NCBI GenBank assembly: GCA_025677815.1
Contig: JAIXMP010000013.1
Coordinates: 620,001-684,000 of the forward strand
Reading direction: 5' to 3'
Length of the DNA stretch: 64,000 bases
DNA from: Phascolomyces articulosus
Lineage: Eukaryota > Mucoromycota > Mucoromycetes > Mucorales > Lichtheimiaceae
Positions 24,583 to 36,327 of the stretch are shown piece by piece; position 1 is the stretch's first letter; every line of letters starts with the position of its first letter. The position numbers and the translations under genes were made by a program. The notes under the pieces are model-generated. The model was not told the DNA's origin. It did not search any database and saw only the letters and a list, made by a program, of their open reading frames with translations.

Positions 24583-25074
24583 TTTTCAAATAAAAATGAA
24601 GTATGGTCGTTAAAGGCTGATGGATGATAGTTTGCATGCTAATTTATTCAATAAAGATATTTGGTTTATGGACGATAAGGGGCGGTTATCTTTATTTTCC
24701 CCATCCCCTATTTTCCTAAAAAAGAGAAAAATTGTTCAATTAGTAAAAGTTGACAGCATCAAATTGAGATTATCATTATTCTGTACGCTATACATCCTTA
24801 TCGTGTTAACTGGTTTAAAAATTCTACAACTTTAATTATTGAAGGTTTTTCGCTTTCTCCTTATTTATCCTACGTGTATAAAGGATGTATATAAAGAATA
24901 TAAAATCAAATGTATATAGAAAAGTTTTTTTTTTTTTTTGAAATACAATGGATAAAATGAAATATTATCATGGATACTGTATACATAAAAACGAACAAGC
25001 GATATCATACCTTCACTTAGCATCATTGATCCAGCAATAATAATAGCAATTACAAAAACAACAATAACGACAAA
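24583..25074. other. intergenic
   Basis: No gene seen. AT-rich; a poly(T) run lies near 24926. It separates the coiled-coil gene from the decayed gene beginning at 25075. Confidence 0.6.
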
Positions 25075-25872
25075 ATGAATTCATATGGCCGAAAGATTGA
25101 TTTGATTATTGCGGGTAAAAAATCCAGCTAGCTACCAATGAATGGAAAAAGAGCGAATGCACCGATTGGGATGCAGTCTAAAAACGTTCGTATAAATAAA
25201 GTAGCACTTAACAGTTTGAAAAAAAATAATGTACACGAAGATGATCAAAAGTACGTATTCTCATTGGTTATGGACTGGAGAGGTATGATCGTTTATTCAT
25301 TTATCCATCCATCAATTCCCTTTACTTAATCATTATTATTATTTGCATTTGTTATAATTTATAGGCAATTCTGATTATCTATTTTATGTTTCAAGACTTG
25401 ACTATGCATATTTAGCAGAGTATATATAAATGCATTTATATGGGAAAGCAGTTTTATTGGATATGTTCATACATTAAGCATCCCAAGTACATTAAATGAA
25501 TTGACAACCTTCTATAATGATCTCAATGCTTTGTATGTTTGGAAGCATCACTTCCAGCGCCTTGTCAACATAATTAAAAGCTCATTGAGACATTCTGAGG
25601 GACAAGAATCAGTCGAAAGGATTATTACCACGCATTTGGATGAATATGATGAAATGTTTGACAAATCACCGAACGTGCTCTTCAATCCTCCTTGTAGTAA
25701 AAGAAAAGTAACCATTATGGCGGATGATGACACCAAACACTCAAACATGGAAGCTCAGCATAATCGATATTTAACCTCATTTTTTCCCCTTCATACATAT
25801 CATATACATATCCAGTCACCAATATTTTTTTTACAACAAACCAACCACGACATATTCCCAGTACATCTATAG
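25075..25872 (+). pseudogene. decayed member of a nuclease-like (PD-(D/E)XK-type?) fungal gene family
   Basis: Starts ATG at 25075 with YGRKIDLIIAG, then an in-frame TAG at 25129-25131. The next recognisable piece (ATNEWKK) lies in another frame, and QSKNVRINKVALNSL is back in the first. A normal-looking intron (about 25283-25364) leads to GNSDYLFYVSRLDYAYLAEYI. A 2-base TA shift at about 25421-25430 then moves the frame to AFIWESSFIGYVHTLSIPS and a long tail to 25872. The D...E-x-K order (KIDL then EWK) resembles the PD-(D/E)XK nuclease core. I recall similar GRKIDL/SSNEWK proteins as expanded in Mucoromycota, but this is from memory and not checked. At least three lesions make it a pseudogene. 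Confidence 0.6.
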
Positions 25873-26194
25873 TTCTTTTTTTTTTCTTTTTCAAATTTGT
25901 ATATAGTATTGCATATCTGCATAAAAGTGTTGTAGTCATTTCAAGAAATATGTCGTGAATGAAGTAAACTCATTATATCCTTGAAACTTTAAATTACTAA
26001 GCGACAAGTTTTTCTTGGAAATACTGTTCTACCCGTTGCAACAACTACTCTATCCACCATCATCATTGTCGGGTTACGTATGAATTCGAATTGTTAAGTT
26101 ACAAAGCCATGATGTCTTGCATCCTATCCTCCCATTCTAGCCCAAAGTGAAGATGAATAAGTTTGATATGGGTCAGCATAACTGTTTTAGAACT

Positions 26195-26772
26195 TCATAT
26201 TATTTTCATGATAGACGTTCGACGAAATAAGTTGAGTGAAAAGAATCGATTGACACCAAGAACAATTGAAACTGTTAAGCATGTAACCAAGGATGGTTGA
26301 GTTAGGTGGATCAAGCACTCAAAGTCATTTTTGGTAACTCTCTCAAAAAAAAAGTGTTGCAGTTTTCCATTTTCCATTTTTTTTTTCTTCACAAATAGCT
26401 TATCAATATAGTAAAGGTTGATATTATAGTAGAAGTTCAAACTTTCGCTTTTACTGGGTGCAAAGCTACTTACGCATTTCTCGTAATCAATATTTTCCTT
26501 CTCCATGTTGTGGTGTACCCAATTCATCTTTTCTTGATTGTTTCTGACAAGTTCCGGTAACCCATGACTTTTTCCAGCTTTTTCATAGTGAGATAGCAGC
26601 ATGTCACCATGTGTTTTTGAAGACCATTTTGAGTGATCGCCACTGTAAAGCGCTCTCGTAATTCATCTTGAACCTGCGTGAATGTTGCTGAAGGACTCTT
26701 ATCATATAAATTTTGTAATAGCATGCTGTATTCATTTGTTAATAAGGGATGTTTCTTTACTTGATATGACAA
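26195..26772 (-). pseudogene. Tc1/mariner-like transposase remnant
   Basis: On the minus strand, the 26772-26524 frame reads LTNEYSMLLQNLYDKSPSAT, then FTQVQDELRERFTVAITQNG, which fits the helix-turn-helix DNA-binding part of Tc1/mariner (IS630-type) transposases. It is followed by LEKVMGYRNLSETIKKR and, after a frame change, MNWVHHNMEKENIDYEKCV. The region that should hold the first catalytic Asp (FIDEAGF-like) is scrambled. A later frame has TVSIVLGVNRFFSLNL, similar to the T-V-T-I-L-G-A-I stretch of the family. The DDE catalytic residues cannot be traced, so the copy is dead. Terminal repeats were not identified. Confidence 0.55.
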
Positions 26773-27180
26773 ACAGGTCTCTCCGTCTCAAAATTGTGCA
26801 AAATATCGCTGAGTGGTCCTTTCTGGAATTTGAAGCATGTGAGAAGCTTAAAGTTACAGTTTATATAAGGCCAACGAGTTCAATAATCTGCAATTCTATA
26901 TATCGTCTGGTTGGACCTATTAAATATGACTTCTAAGTAACCTAAGTGTAACTATTATGAATTGATAATTCATTCATTCTAACAACATATACCTCTTGGT
27001 TTAATTATTGCTTTTTTGAGTTTGTTACTACAAGATCGCCCACGTTTTATCTTTGGATTCAGTTTTTTGTTACTGAAGAGTATTTGGTGCATCGGTTTCT
27101 ACTTCATAAACTCCAGGCTGAAATGTATGTGTATATTATATATACTGTTAATCGATATATTATATTTTACTTTTTCTGAA

Positions 27181-27372
27181 TTATTTGATTGATATCGATG
27201 AGTATACACCCTCTTTTCCTGCATCAAATTCGGTATTAATGATATGATATGGATTGTTCTCTGCTTCAATTTCTAACTGATCACTGTCTTCTGTATCGTG
27301 TTCGTTGGCAAACGGTAACTTCGGTTCTTCGATATCGATTTTCTGCTTTTCAAACCCACGAAGCATGGGCAT
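27181..27372 (-). pseudogene. possible extra fragment of the transposon or a small lost gene
   Basis: Open frame of 63 codons on the minus strand (IDIEEPKLPF, HDTEDSDQLEIEAENNPYHI). A stretch further downstream on the same strand (near 27080-27120) reads PGVYEVETDAPNTLQ. The acidic, non-repetitive composition looks coding. It lies upstream of, and on the same strand as, the transposase remnant. I cannot assign a family; it may be chance. Confidence 0.25.
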
Positions 27373-28517
27373 ATGCTACTTGTCAGAGGGAGGATACATG
27401 ATTGCAGGCGGTTTGTGGAAGAAAGAAGAAAAGAATACAAATACTTTTGCTTAGCTTTTGTGAACAAAAAAAAAAAACGGCTGCTTATATTGAAAAGGTA
27501 ATATCTTGGCATGTTTTTCTGATGCTTGCAAATATTTAATTTTTATAGTGTAAAATACCTTTTTTTGAACAACATGAAGGCGACATCATTTCTTATATAT
27601 GCAAAAAAAATATATATATTTTATACTTCTTAGTCACAAAAAACAGCATGATGATAAAATGAGAAAAAAGGGGAGGAAATAAAGTGGGTTTAATATGTGA
27701 AACGATGAGGATCATCCAAAATACCATAAATGAAAAAGTCTCATTTTTATGAAATCATTGGTGCAACATGTTTTCCATCTGTTCTAATTACTAAATAATG
27801 ATCCATGACCCGACCAAAAAAGAACTGGTCTTGGCTCCACCACTCTATTTATATATGACATATTTCACTCACACACATCCAACATCCTTTCTTCCAAGAG
27901 TAATCTAAGTTATATAGAAAAACAGAACAGTGAACCTGGAACGGGTGTTTTTTTTTCTTTTCATCGAATGATAATCCAAAATATCTCATGATAAAATAAC
28001 ATAAATAAAGATTCGGTTCAATTAATAAGGTTACGCTGAAAAGATGAGATGTGTGAATGATAATAATATTATGTGATATGGAGTAATAGAAAAGGTTGCT
28101 ATCAAACACAAAATATATCATCACATAATTATATATGCATAAAAAATTTGATATGCTCGGCCCCTCTTTGCAAAAAATTTAAGCCGGGAAAAGGGAAAAG
28201 GAGCGTGTCACATGTATTCACGCCAATCAGTATAGTAGTGTACCGTGTGTGTATGTATGAGTTATATAAGATACTACGTAGACTAAATAAAAATTATATT
28301 CCCCGCGTCGACGGCTTAAGGAAAAAAAAAAACCTCAAAAAAAAAAAAATAACCAGCCAATTATGCGTCATAAGAAGTTGAGAAATTATATAAATATGCG
28401 TGGTCGATCTTGAACTATTTGCTTATTTATAATAAACTCCTTCTCTTTTACTTTTATTACACTTTTTTTTTCCCTTTTTCATACACCTTATACTCTCTAT
28501 AGACTTGTAACAAAAAA

Positions 28518-30651
28518 ATGACATTAAACTATGATAATGAAGCCTTACCCAAGGTATTGACCGTAGAAAATATGAACCCTCATATTCGTGAGATGGAATA
28601 TGCTGTTCGTGGTCGACTTGCTATTCGTGCTGAAGAACTTCGTGATGCATTGGCTCAAGGTGAAAAATTGCCTTTCAAGACTGTTGTCAGTTGTAATATT
28701 GGTAATCCACAACAATTGAATCAAAAACCCATCACCTTTTTCCGTCAGGTAAAAAAAAAAAATCGATTTTATTTTATTGATAACAGATAACAAAAGAAGA
28801 AAGATATTATTATATCTTTTTGATTATTATTCTTTTACACACGCCATCATTTTATGGTAAACGACAAAAAAGAAAATAACTAAAAACAATTTTTTTTTGG
28901 GTTTGCCGGTTGTTACTTTTTTTTCTGTTTATAGGTTGTTTCTTTATGTGAAAACCCCGATCTTCTTGCACCAGAAAAAGAAGCCATTGTCTCACAATTA
29001 TATCCTATTGATGCTATTGAAAGAGCTCGTCAAATCTTGAAGGATGTTGGTGCTAGTATCGGTGCTTACTCTCATTCTCAAGGTGTTCCTGCTCTTCGAA
29101 AGTCAGTTGCTGATTTTATTGCTGAACGTGATGGTCATCCTGCTGATCCAAATTCCATTTATTTGACTCAAGGTGCTTCTTCTGGTGTACAAAACATTCT
29201 TTCCATTTTGACTCAAAATGAAAAATCGGGTATTCTCATGTAAGTTTGGATTTGGGTATGGATTTGGGAATACATGGATATATATATATATATATATATA
29301 TATAATAATTTGGGAGATGTTGGAAAAAGAGAGGGTTGTAAATAACAATATCAACAACGTTGTGATGAAACACTATTTTTTTGTAATTAACATCAAAAAA
29401 CAAACAAACAATCTATAATTTTCCTATATTTAGTCCTATCCCTCAATATCCATTGTACTCTGCCACATTGACTCTTTTGGGCGCCACACCTGTTCCTTAC
29501 TATTTGGATGAAGAAACTGGTTGGAGTTTAGATGTAGAAGAAATCCGTCAAACTGTTCGTGAAGCTCGTAGCAAGGGTACTGATGTCCGTGCATTGGTCA
29601 TTATCAACCCTGGTAACCCTACTGGTCAATGTTTGGATGCTCTCAACATGCAAGATGTCTTGACTCTTTGTCACCAAGAACGTTTGGTCTTGCTTGCTGA
29701 TGAAGTCTACCAAACTAACATTTACGAACCTGAACAACGACCTTTTGTCAGTTTCAAAAAGGCCTTGAAGGAACATCCTCAACATGATACGATCGAATTG
29801 GTCTCTTTCCATTCGATCTCCAAGGGTATGATTGGTGAATGTGGTCGTCGTGGTGGTTACTTCGAATGTTGTAATTTGGACAAGGGCGTGATGGACCAGT
29901 TGTACAAGATGGCTTCCGTGTCCTTGTGTCCTAACGTCAGTGGTCAGATCATGACATCGTTGATGGTGACCCCTCCCAAACAAGGTGACCCATCCTATGA
30001 ACTTTACCACAAGGAAATGACCGGTCTTTACGAATCCTTGCGTCGCCGCTCTAAAAAATTGGAGGCGGTGTTTAATGACTTGGAAGGCGTTACTTGTCAA
30101 CCTGCCATGGGTTCCATGTACCTTTTCCCCCGTATTCGTTTGCCTGAAAAAGCATTGGCTAGGGCTGCTGAATTGAATCAAAAGCCTGATGCTTTCTATT
30201 GTGATCTTATGTTGGAAGCTACTGGTAAGTTTTGTATGATGGAAGGAAATAGAAGGGATTAGCGAGAGAGAGAGAGAAAATTAAACGCGGGTGTATTTTA
30301 CCATTTGCATATTAATTGTGTGATTTATTTTATTCCGCGGATTCCCAATCTAACTTTTTTTTTCTCCACACAAAAAAAAAAAAAATAAAATAAAAACAGG
30401 TGTTTGCGTTGTGCCAGGTAAGAATTTCAAGAAGGCATTTTAATTCCCACGACAACAGCCAATCAAATAGTAACATACTAATAAAAAATTTTATCTTTTT
30501 TTTTTGGGAACGATTAGGTTCAGGTTTTGCCCAAAAGGATGGTACATGGCATTTCCGTTCTACCTTCTTACCTCCTGAAGAACTCTTTGATGATTTCTGC
30601 AATGGTATTAGAAAGTTCCATCAAGATTTCATGAATGAATATAACAAATAA
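28518..30651 (+). CDS. alt1: alanine aminotransferase
   Basis: PLP enzyme converting alanine plus 2-oxoglutarate to pyruvate plus glutamate. Exons 28518-28748, 28935-29239, 29434-30224, 30400-30417, 30518-30651; 492 aa, phases close. Family landmarks: NPHIREMEYAVRGRLAIRAE at the N-terminus, CNIGNPQQL, YSHSQGVPALRKSVADFI, LTQGASSGVQ, IIPGNPTGQ-type motif (INPGNPTGQ), LLADEVYQ, and SFHSISKGMIGECGRRGGY, in which the Lys of SISKG (about residue 309) is the PLP-binding lysine. The C-terminal PGSGFAQKDGTWHFRSTFLP carries the substrate-carboxylate Arg. No clear mitochondrial presequence is seen, so a cytosolic form is likely. One exon is only 18 nt. Strong use of C-ending codons suggests high expression. 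Convergent with the WD-repeat gene downstream. Confidence 0.95.
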
Positions 30652-30883
30652 TTATATTATCTACCTTATGCATGATCATCATCTCTCTTATCACCTATTC
30701 ACTATCTTATCATCATTCTTTTTTTAAAATCAATCTTCCTCTTACTCCTCCTCACCTAGTCATACACACACACACACACACACACTATACACTCATCTAG
30801 TTCATCTAAAATCATACTACATATGTATAATCAATGTAGAAATCTAAAAAATCATTTTCATCTTCTTAAATCATCTTTATTTA

Positions 30884-33248
30884 TTATAATTGAACAAATT
30901 TGTTTTTTTGTATATGTTCATCATGATCCTGCTGCTGTTGTTGTTGTGCTAGACAAAATAATTCAGAATCATGAAATAATAATGATTCACCATTCATACT
31001 CCAATTTAGTTTCCGTATCCTAAAGTCAGCTAAAATGGGATTTACATCCAAAAAGAAAAAGATAGATTAGCCGGATACATACAAAAAAAAAGTTTTTTTT
31101 TTAATTGGGGCTACACGGGTATTCCGAGGAAGGACGATAAAAATGGTGATGGTCCATTGAATGTTGTCATAGTAGGGTAGAAGACATGGTTGTAGGATGA
31201 TGAAAAAAGTGACGGGTGAAAAAGTGACGGGTGAAATGAAAAAAAAAAAATTGATTGATGTAATGGGGATGATTGTTACCCAGACCCAACAAACCCTCGT
31301 TCGTTTTATAAATAATTACCTGCAGGAACGGGAACCACGCCCAGTTTAAGTTGTTGTTGTTCATTATCACCATGTTCAGTCAAATACACATATTGATAAC
31401 CACAGGTGACAGCCAATCTATACGGATCGCGTGGATGCCACGCCAATTGTTTCACGGATTGTTGTTGTAGCACAATCATGCAACATTCTAATCGGCTGAT
31501 ATCCCAAATCCAAAACGCCGTCGGCATACTATCTAATGATTGATATGAATTATTGTTTACTCTTATAATTATATCATTCGTTTTTATTTTCTCAATCTTA
31601 CCATCGCGAGTACATAAAAATTTCCCATTCGAGTTAAATTGACAATATCCAATACCTATCTTTGGAAAAGGTGTATCATATTCAGGTCGTAATATGGGTA
31701 TATTAAAAGGTCGTTTTAAAACAGAATGATCTATAATATAAATATATGCATATATATGTGTGTGTGAATATCAAACGCCCCAATGCCATCTAGAAGATAA
31801 GGATAAGAAAAAATAAACTGTATCTTTCTCTTTCTTTTGGTATCCCATTTGATCTCTCTTCCCCCTCAACATGATGAGACTTACATGATACTGCAGGAAT
31901 TTTGGTAGATCCATCTTGATGATAGACTGTCTAAAAAGAAACATACAGAGTGTTTATCTTTGTGATTGAATACATAATCCAGAAAAATGATCCAGGCAAT
32001 ACTTACTGCTGATTTTTGAAATTTTTGATCCAGTGTAGATGGATGTAAAAATTCACAAATAGGCTCCCAATCACTCGTTCGTAATATTCGCGCCTAAAAG
32101 AAACCCAACATGTATATCAACTTGGATACTTCATATTTTCTCCCTATTCCACATTTTTTAAACTTTACCTTTTGATCATAACTTCCTATAGCCAGTAAAC
32201 TGGAATCCGGACTCCATGCAATACTTTTAATTCCAAGACCATGTTCATAAGCTTGATAAGACGCGTGTAATGTTCCCTCTACCCCATACACCAAAAGTTT
32301 ATACTATATATACAAAAGTTCCTTTCCAAGTTTAATACAATGAACGGTTCCTTTTTCCTAACAATAACAACAAAAGATGTTTGTTTCTCGGTAATGAGTA
32401 GATATATTTACATATAAACAATTATCCCATACGGCTATGAATCGACTATCTGGAGACCATCGTATATTACATAAATCGATTGTATCCGTTACAATATACT
32501 ATATAAAGTTCAATTTTAAAATTATGGTTTCAAGTCCCATCCCTTCTTTCTCTTTGATCCAGAAAAAAAAATCCTACCTTAAATAATGCAGTCGCTGACC
32601 ATGTATAAATACTAATTCCATCTTTCCCTTGACGATTTTCAATCACGGCAACATATTTCCCGTCTGGACTGATCTCACATCCTTTTTCCATAAATTTTGG
32701 GTACCGAATGTATCTGACTTGTTTATCCGCCAACATCCAGACTGATATCCGTAACTTATATAAACATAACACGATCATTTTCAACATATAACCTTTGGCT
32801 AAAGATAATGAACAAAAAAAATAATAGACGGATCATCTCTATATACCCAATGTGGTATATTTACCTTGAAATCAGAGCTACATAATAGACTGGTGGAATC
32901 CGCACTCCACCAAACACGACGAATACCGAAAAACTCATCACGAATGCGCCCATGCCAATAAATATCAATCAAGGACCAGGCTTGAACAATAGATCGATCG
33001 TAACTGACGGTGACTATATGTTTTGAATTGGGTGACCATTGAAAGTGTTGAATAGGGTGTTGACAATCAAAGACATGCATAATGGTCAAGGAGATGGTGT
33101 TGTTTCGAATAACGAGACGTTGTTGATCGACAATACTAGCGACGTAGGATCCATTCGGTGAAAAAGTGGATTGGGTATGTTTGTATAAATCACTGAATTT
33201 GAGCATGGTGTTATTAGTAGTAGTTGCTGTTGTTGAATGGGTATGCAT
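30884..33248 (-). CDS. wrap73: WD-repeat protein WRAP73 (WDR8)
   Basis: Homologue of WRAP73/WDR8, a beta-propeller protein that in animals works at centrioles and spindle poles and in fission yeast acts with the Msd1 spindle-anchoring system. Minus strand, multi-exon. The first exon (33248 downward) reads LKFSDLYKHTQSTFSPNGSY, matching the human start, so either ATG at 33248 or the second (14 codons later, directly before LKFSDLY) may be used. Later exons: QVRYIRYPKFMEKGCEISPD, SYQAYEHGLGIKSIAWSPDS, FPKIGIG, PTAFWIWDISRLECC. The last exon is 31029-30884 (DFRIRKLNWSMNGESLLFHD, then a Gln run), reached over a 290-nt intron, much longer than the others. The gene ends 232 bp from the convergent aminotransferase gene. 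Confidence 0.85.
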
Positions 33249-34283
33249 TATGCATTATACAGTTGTGTATAAATCTAATTTACAGAGAGTTACGAAATAT
33301 ATGTACAGAGCTTTGAAGAATAAAAGGGGGTACGTGAAATCTTAAAAAAAAATACACGTAAAATTTTCAATAACGCGTATGAACGAGTTTTTTCACCATA
33401 ACTATTAATTATGAATTTATGCTGTAATAATGAGGTATTTTTTATTTCGAGACCATAACAAAGAATCAAGTCAAATAATAATAATGATTAGTGTCTTTAA
33501 AAAAATAAAGTACACAATCAACTTTGCTGTAAATGCATCATCGACATATATTGAGCAATAAATCCCTTTAGAAGATGTTTATATTTAGTATCTACGATTG
33601 CTATGGAATTCTAGATAAATGTGTTGTATTTTTAGCAAACTTACTATGCATTGTAATAGTCCAACAAATAAACCAGAAATAGCTACATTATAAACATTAT
33701 AAAGTAAAGAAACAGACAAGAAGTATGTTATAAACCGTCCAATAAGTGATCGTAGATCAGTTCACTATCCTATTTCTTATACATATACGGTTTTATTATT
33801 TATATACATATGCTACGCAAAAGAAAAAAAAAACGTTCCCAAAGATTTGTTGTTGTTGTTGCTATTATTGAATCTTTGTAGATAATCTATTCTTATCTGT
33901 TAAACCAAACAAATCCAAGAGCAAACAATAAAAACCTGTGATTTAAAAGGTGCTGGTGCTCAGCCTATAACAAAGAATAGTAATAATTACACTCTTTATC
34001 TTCTTTTATGTTTTCAACAAACCAGATGATTCCCCCAAGAATAAAATAAATTGTTCCTTTTTAATGAATAAAATGCAATATAGCCACAAGTGCTACCATT
34101 TTACTTCTTTATAGAAATAAGAAACAATCCAATATCAGCCTCAATCATGATAAGAACGAATATTAGGAAAAGACGATATCTATAATTATTTATTTATTTT
34201 ACACTGCTACGTAAACAAAAACACTTTGTTGTATTTATTTATTTTTATATATATTTTTAGTAATAATATCTTGCCCATATAGT
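33249..34283. other. intergenic, WRAP73 to multicopper oxidase
   Basis: No gene seen. 33934-33992 resembles 10681-10740 (short dispersed repeat). The rest is AT-rich; the right edge holds the 3' flank of the multicopper oxidase gene. Confidence 0.6.
33934..33992. repeat. short dispersed repeat, copy 2
   Basis: Matches 10681-10740 in the same orientation over about 55 bases with a few substitutions and indels; the core TTAAAAGGTG and ACAAAGAAT are exact. Neither copy is in a coding region. Confidence 0.45.
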
Positions 34284-36327
34284 CTATGATGAATGATGTT
34301 GATTCAAAACCAATCTTTCTGGTGCAATTTCTAATGCAGTCATCATACCCATGATCATGTGTAGTGTATTATGACAATGGATTGCCCCTAATAAAATAAA
34401 AGTATGCGTGAGTAAATAAACTATTTTTACATAAAGGAAAACGTTGTCATTGTAGTATAATTGATCACTATCCCACTTTGATATAGAATACTTACAAACA
34501 CCAGGATTATCGGCTAAAAGTCTAATTTTTGTCCATCCACAAGGAACATAGTCACCATCCTTGGCTTCTTGTTCAAGTTTTGGATCATCGATCGGATACA
34601 CCAATGTTACATCACGTAAAAAGGGATGAGGCACATTACGCAAATCAGCATCTCTTTCTGGGTCATATTTTCCAGGACCATAGGCGATCTCCCAGAAAGA
34701 ATGACCATGCGTATGCCATGGATGACTTCGACATACATCATTTTTGGCATGTGTTGTTTGGATCACAATATCCACAGTCTCCATATAACGTAAGGGGTAA
34801 GTATTCAAGAAAGGATCATATCCATCCGCAGTCAATGTATGAAATTGAGGTTCTTGTCGTTCTCCTGAAAGAATGGTCGTCAAGATAGTTTCCTTTGGAT
34901 CTTCAAAAGAAACATTATTGACTTCCCATCGTTCTGCTTGTCCTTCTATTTTGATATTGTTGGTATGGAAAACAAGGGTACGATCTGGTTCGTGTCTGGC
35001 TACAGCGTCTACATCATGCATAGGTTTCAAGTCTGGCCAGAACCAATGAGGAGATTGTTGAGGGAATTTAAACTTGTCACGCGGTGTCTGGTACACGGTG
35101 ACCCCTTGATCCACCTCTTTATGTTCACTAGAAATATAATAGTCTTGATTTTCCAATTGTTGTTGAGAAGAGGTGTAACGCAAAATGGCCATACCATTGG
35201 AAAATGGGTCCACACCTTCAGCATAACGACGAATGGTAGTTATAGAATAATCCTTTTGACGTTTACGATGATTTCGAAACTTGGGTTTTAACAAGACAGA
35301 AAACCGTTGACCTGCCGAAAGTTCCAAAAACGGGACATCGTAAGGTTGAAGCATGGTACCATCCGCTTCAATGACCGTCAAATCATGTTGAGCAATGGCA
35401 AATCCGAGTGTACGGAATGTGGTTGCACCAATGACACGGATACGGTAAGTCTTTTCTGGGTCTACAGAAATGACAGAATAACCACGACAGTCTCGGCTAC
35501 CTTGAGGATACGTGGGATCATTCACCGTACGCCCATTTATTAAGATACTTTCCGCGTCTGGAAGACCATGGAACCCGGGTGCCAGGAGATAACTGGTTAG
35601 TTCTTCTGCTGTTTCATGCCACCACTCACTCAATACAATGGTGCGCTCATCATCGTATGTATAAGGTCCTGCTGATAGGGATTGAGTGCTATTTTGTTTT
35701 TTTTCTGGATTTGCTCGGTCCGATTCGTATACGATAAAAGGTCCAAACACGGATTCATCATGGGATGAAACATGAGCATGATAAAAATAAGTACCCGATT
35801 GATGCACTACTTTAAATTCATAAAGAAAACTCTCCCCAGGTTTGATGGGATCTTGGGTCAAAAATGGAACACCTAAATAATGAACAGAAGGATGGTCAGT
35901 CTTTTATATATACGCAAAGTGAAACTTTTTCTTCTCGCATCTTTATTCCATTTTTCTATCTCTTTTTTTTATCCTCCATCCTCTGATCCTTACCATCAGC
36001 TTCTGGTGTACCATATTGACGAATGCCATGAGCATGAATGGTGATATCATTGGAACGACCTCCGCTTGATGAATCACTTGGGAACGCCGTATTATTGTAT
36101 GTGGGTAACAAATTACGCACCAACATCTTGACATGGTCTCCAGATGTGACAGCAATGGCTGGACCTGGCAATTGACCGTTAACCAGAAGTTTTTCACCTG
36201 CATAATTGGAACAATCCGCGTTCAAACTTTCACGAGTAATATTTAATTCATAGTAATGTGTTTCGTAGCCTTGTACAAAGATAGAAACCAATGCAATCAA
36301 TGTCAAAAATTGAAATAGTGAAATCAT
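34284..36327 (-). CDS. secreted multicopper oxidase (laccase/ascorbate oxidase-like)
   Basis: Copper enzyme that oxidises small organic molecules or metal ions and reduces oxygen to water, outside the cell. Exons 36327-35994, 35872-34496, 34387-34284; 604 aa, phases close. Residues 1-20 are a signal peptide. All four copper-ligand blocks are present: HAHGIRQ at 98-104 (His-x-His kept, but Ala where most family members have Trp), YFYHAHVSSH at 140-149, HPWHTHGHSFW near residue 515, and HCHNTLHMIMGM near 578 with the type 1 Cys, His and Met. Typical three-cupredoxin length. A laccase, ferroxidase or ascorbate oxidase role cannot be separated by sequence alone. Two unpaired-looking Cys near the N-terminus (DCSNY) may form a disulfide. 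Confidence 0.9.

Larger units (their letters stand above)
25873..28517. other. intergenic region around the transposase remnant
   Basis: Apart from the transposase pieces at 26195-27372 nothing else is recognised. 27373-28517 is AT-rich, with a TATA-like stretch near 28385 and a T/C-rich run (28436-28500) just before the alanine aminotransferase start, a likely core promoter. Confidence 0.5.

Noticed and set aside
29528..30181. 217-codon minus-strand open frame
   Set aside because: Antisense of the main alanine aminotransferase exon.
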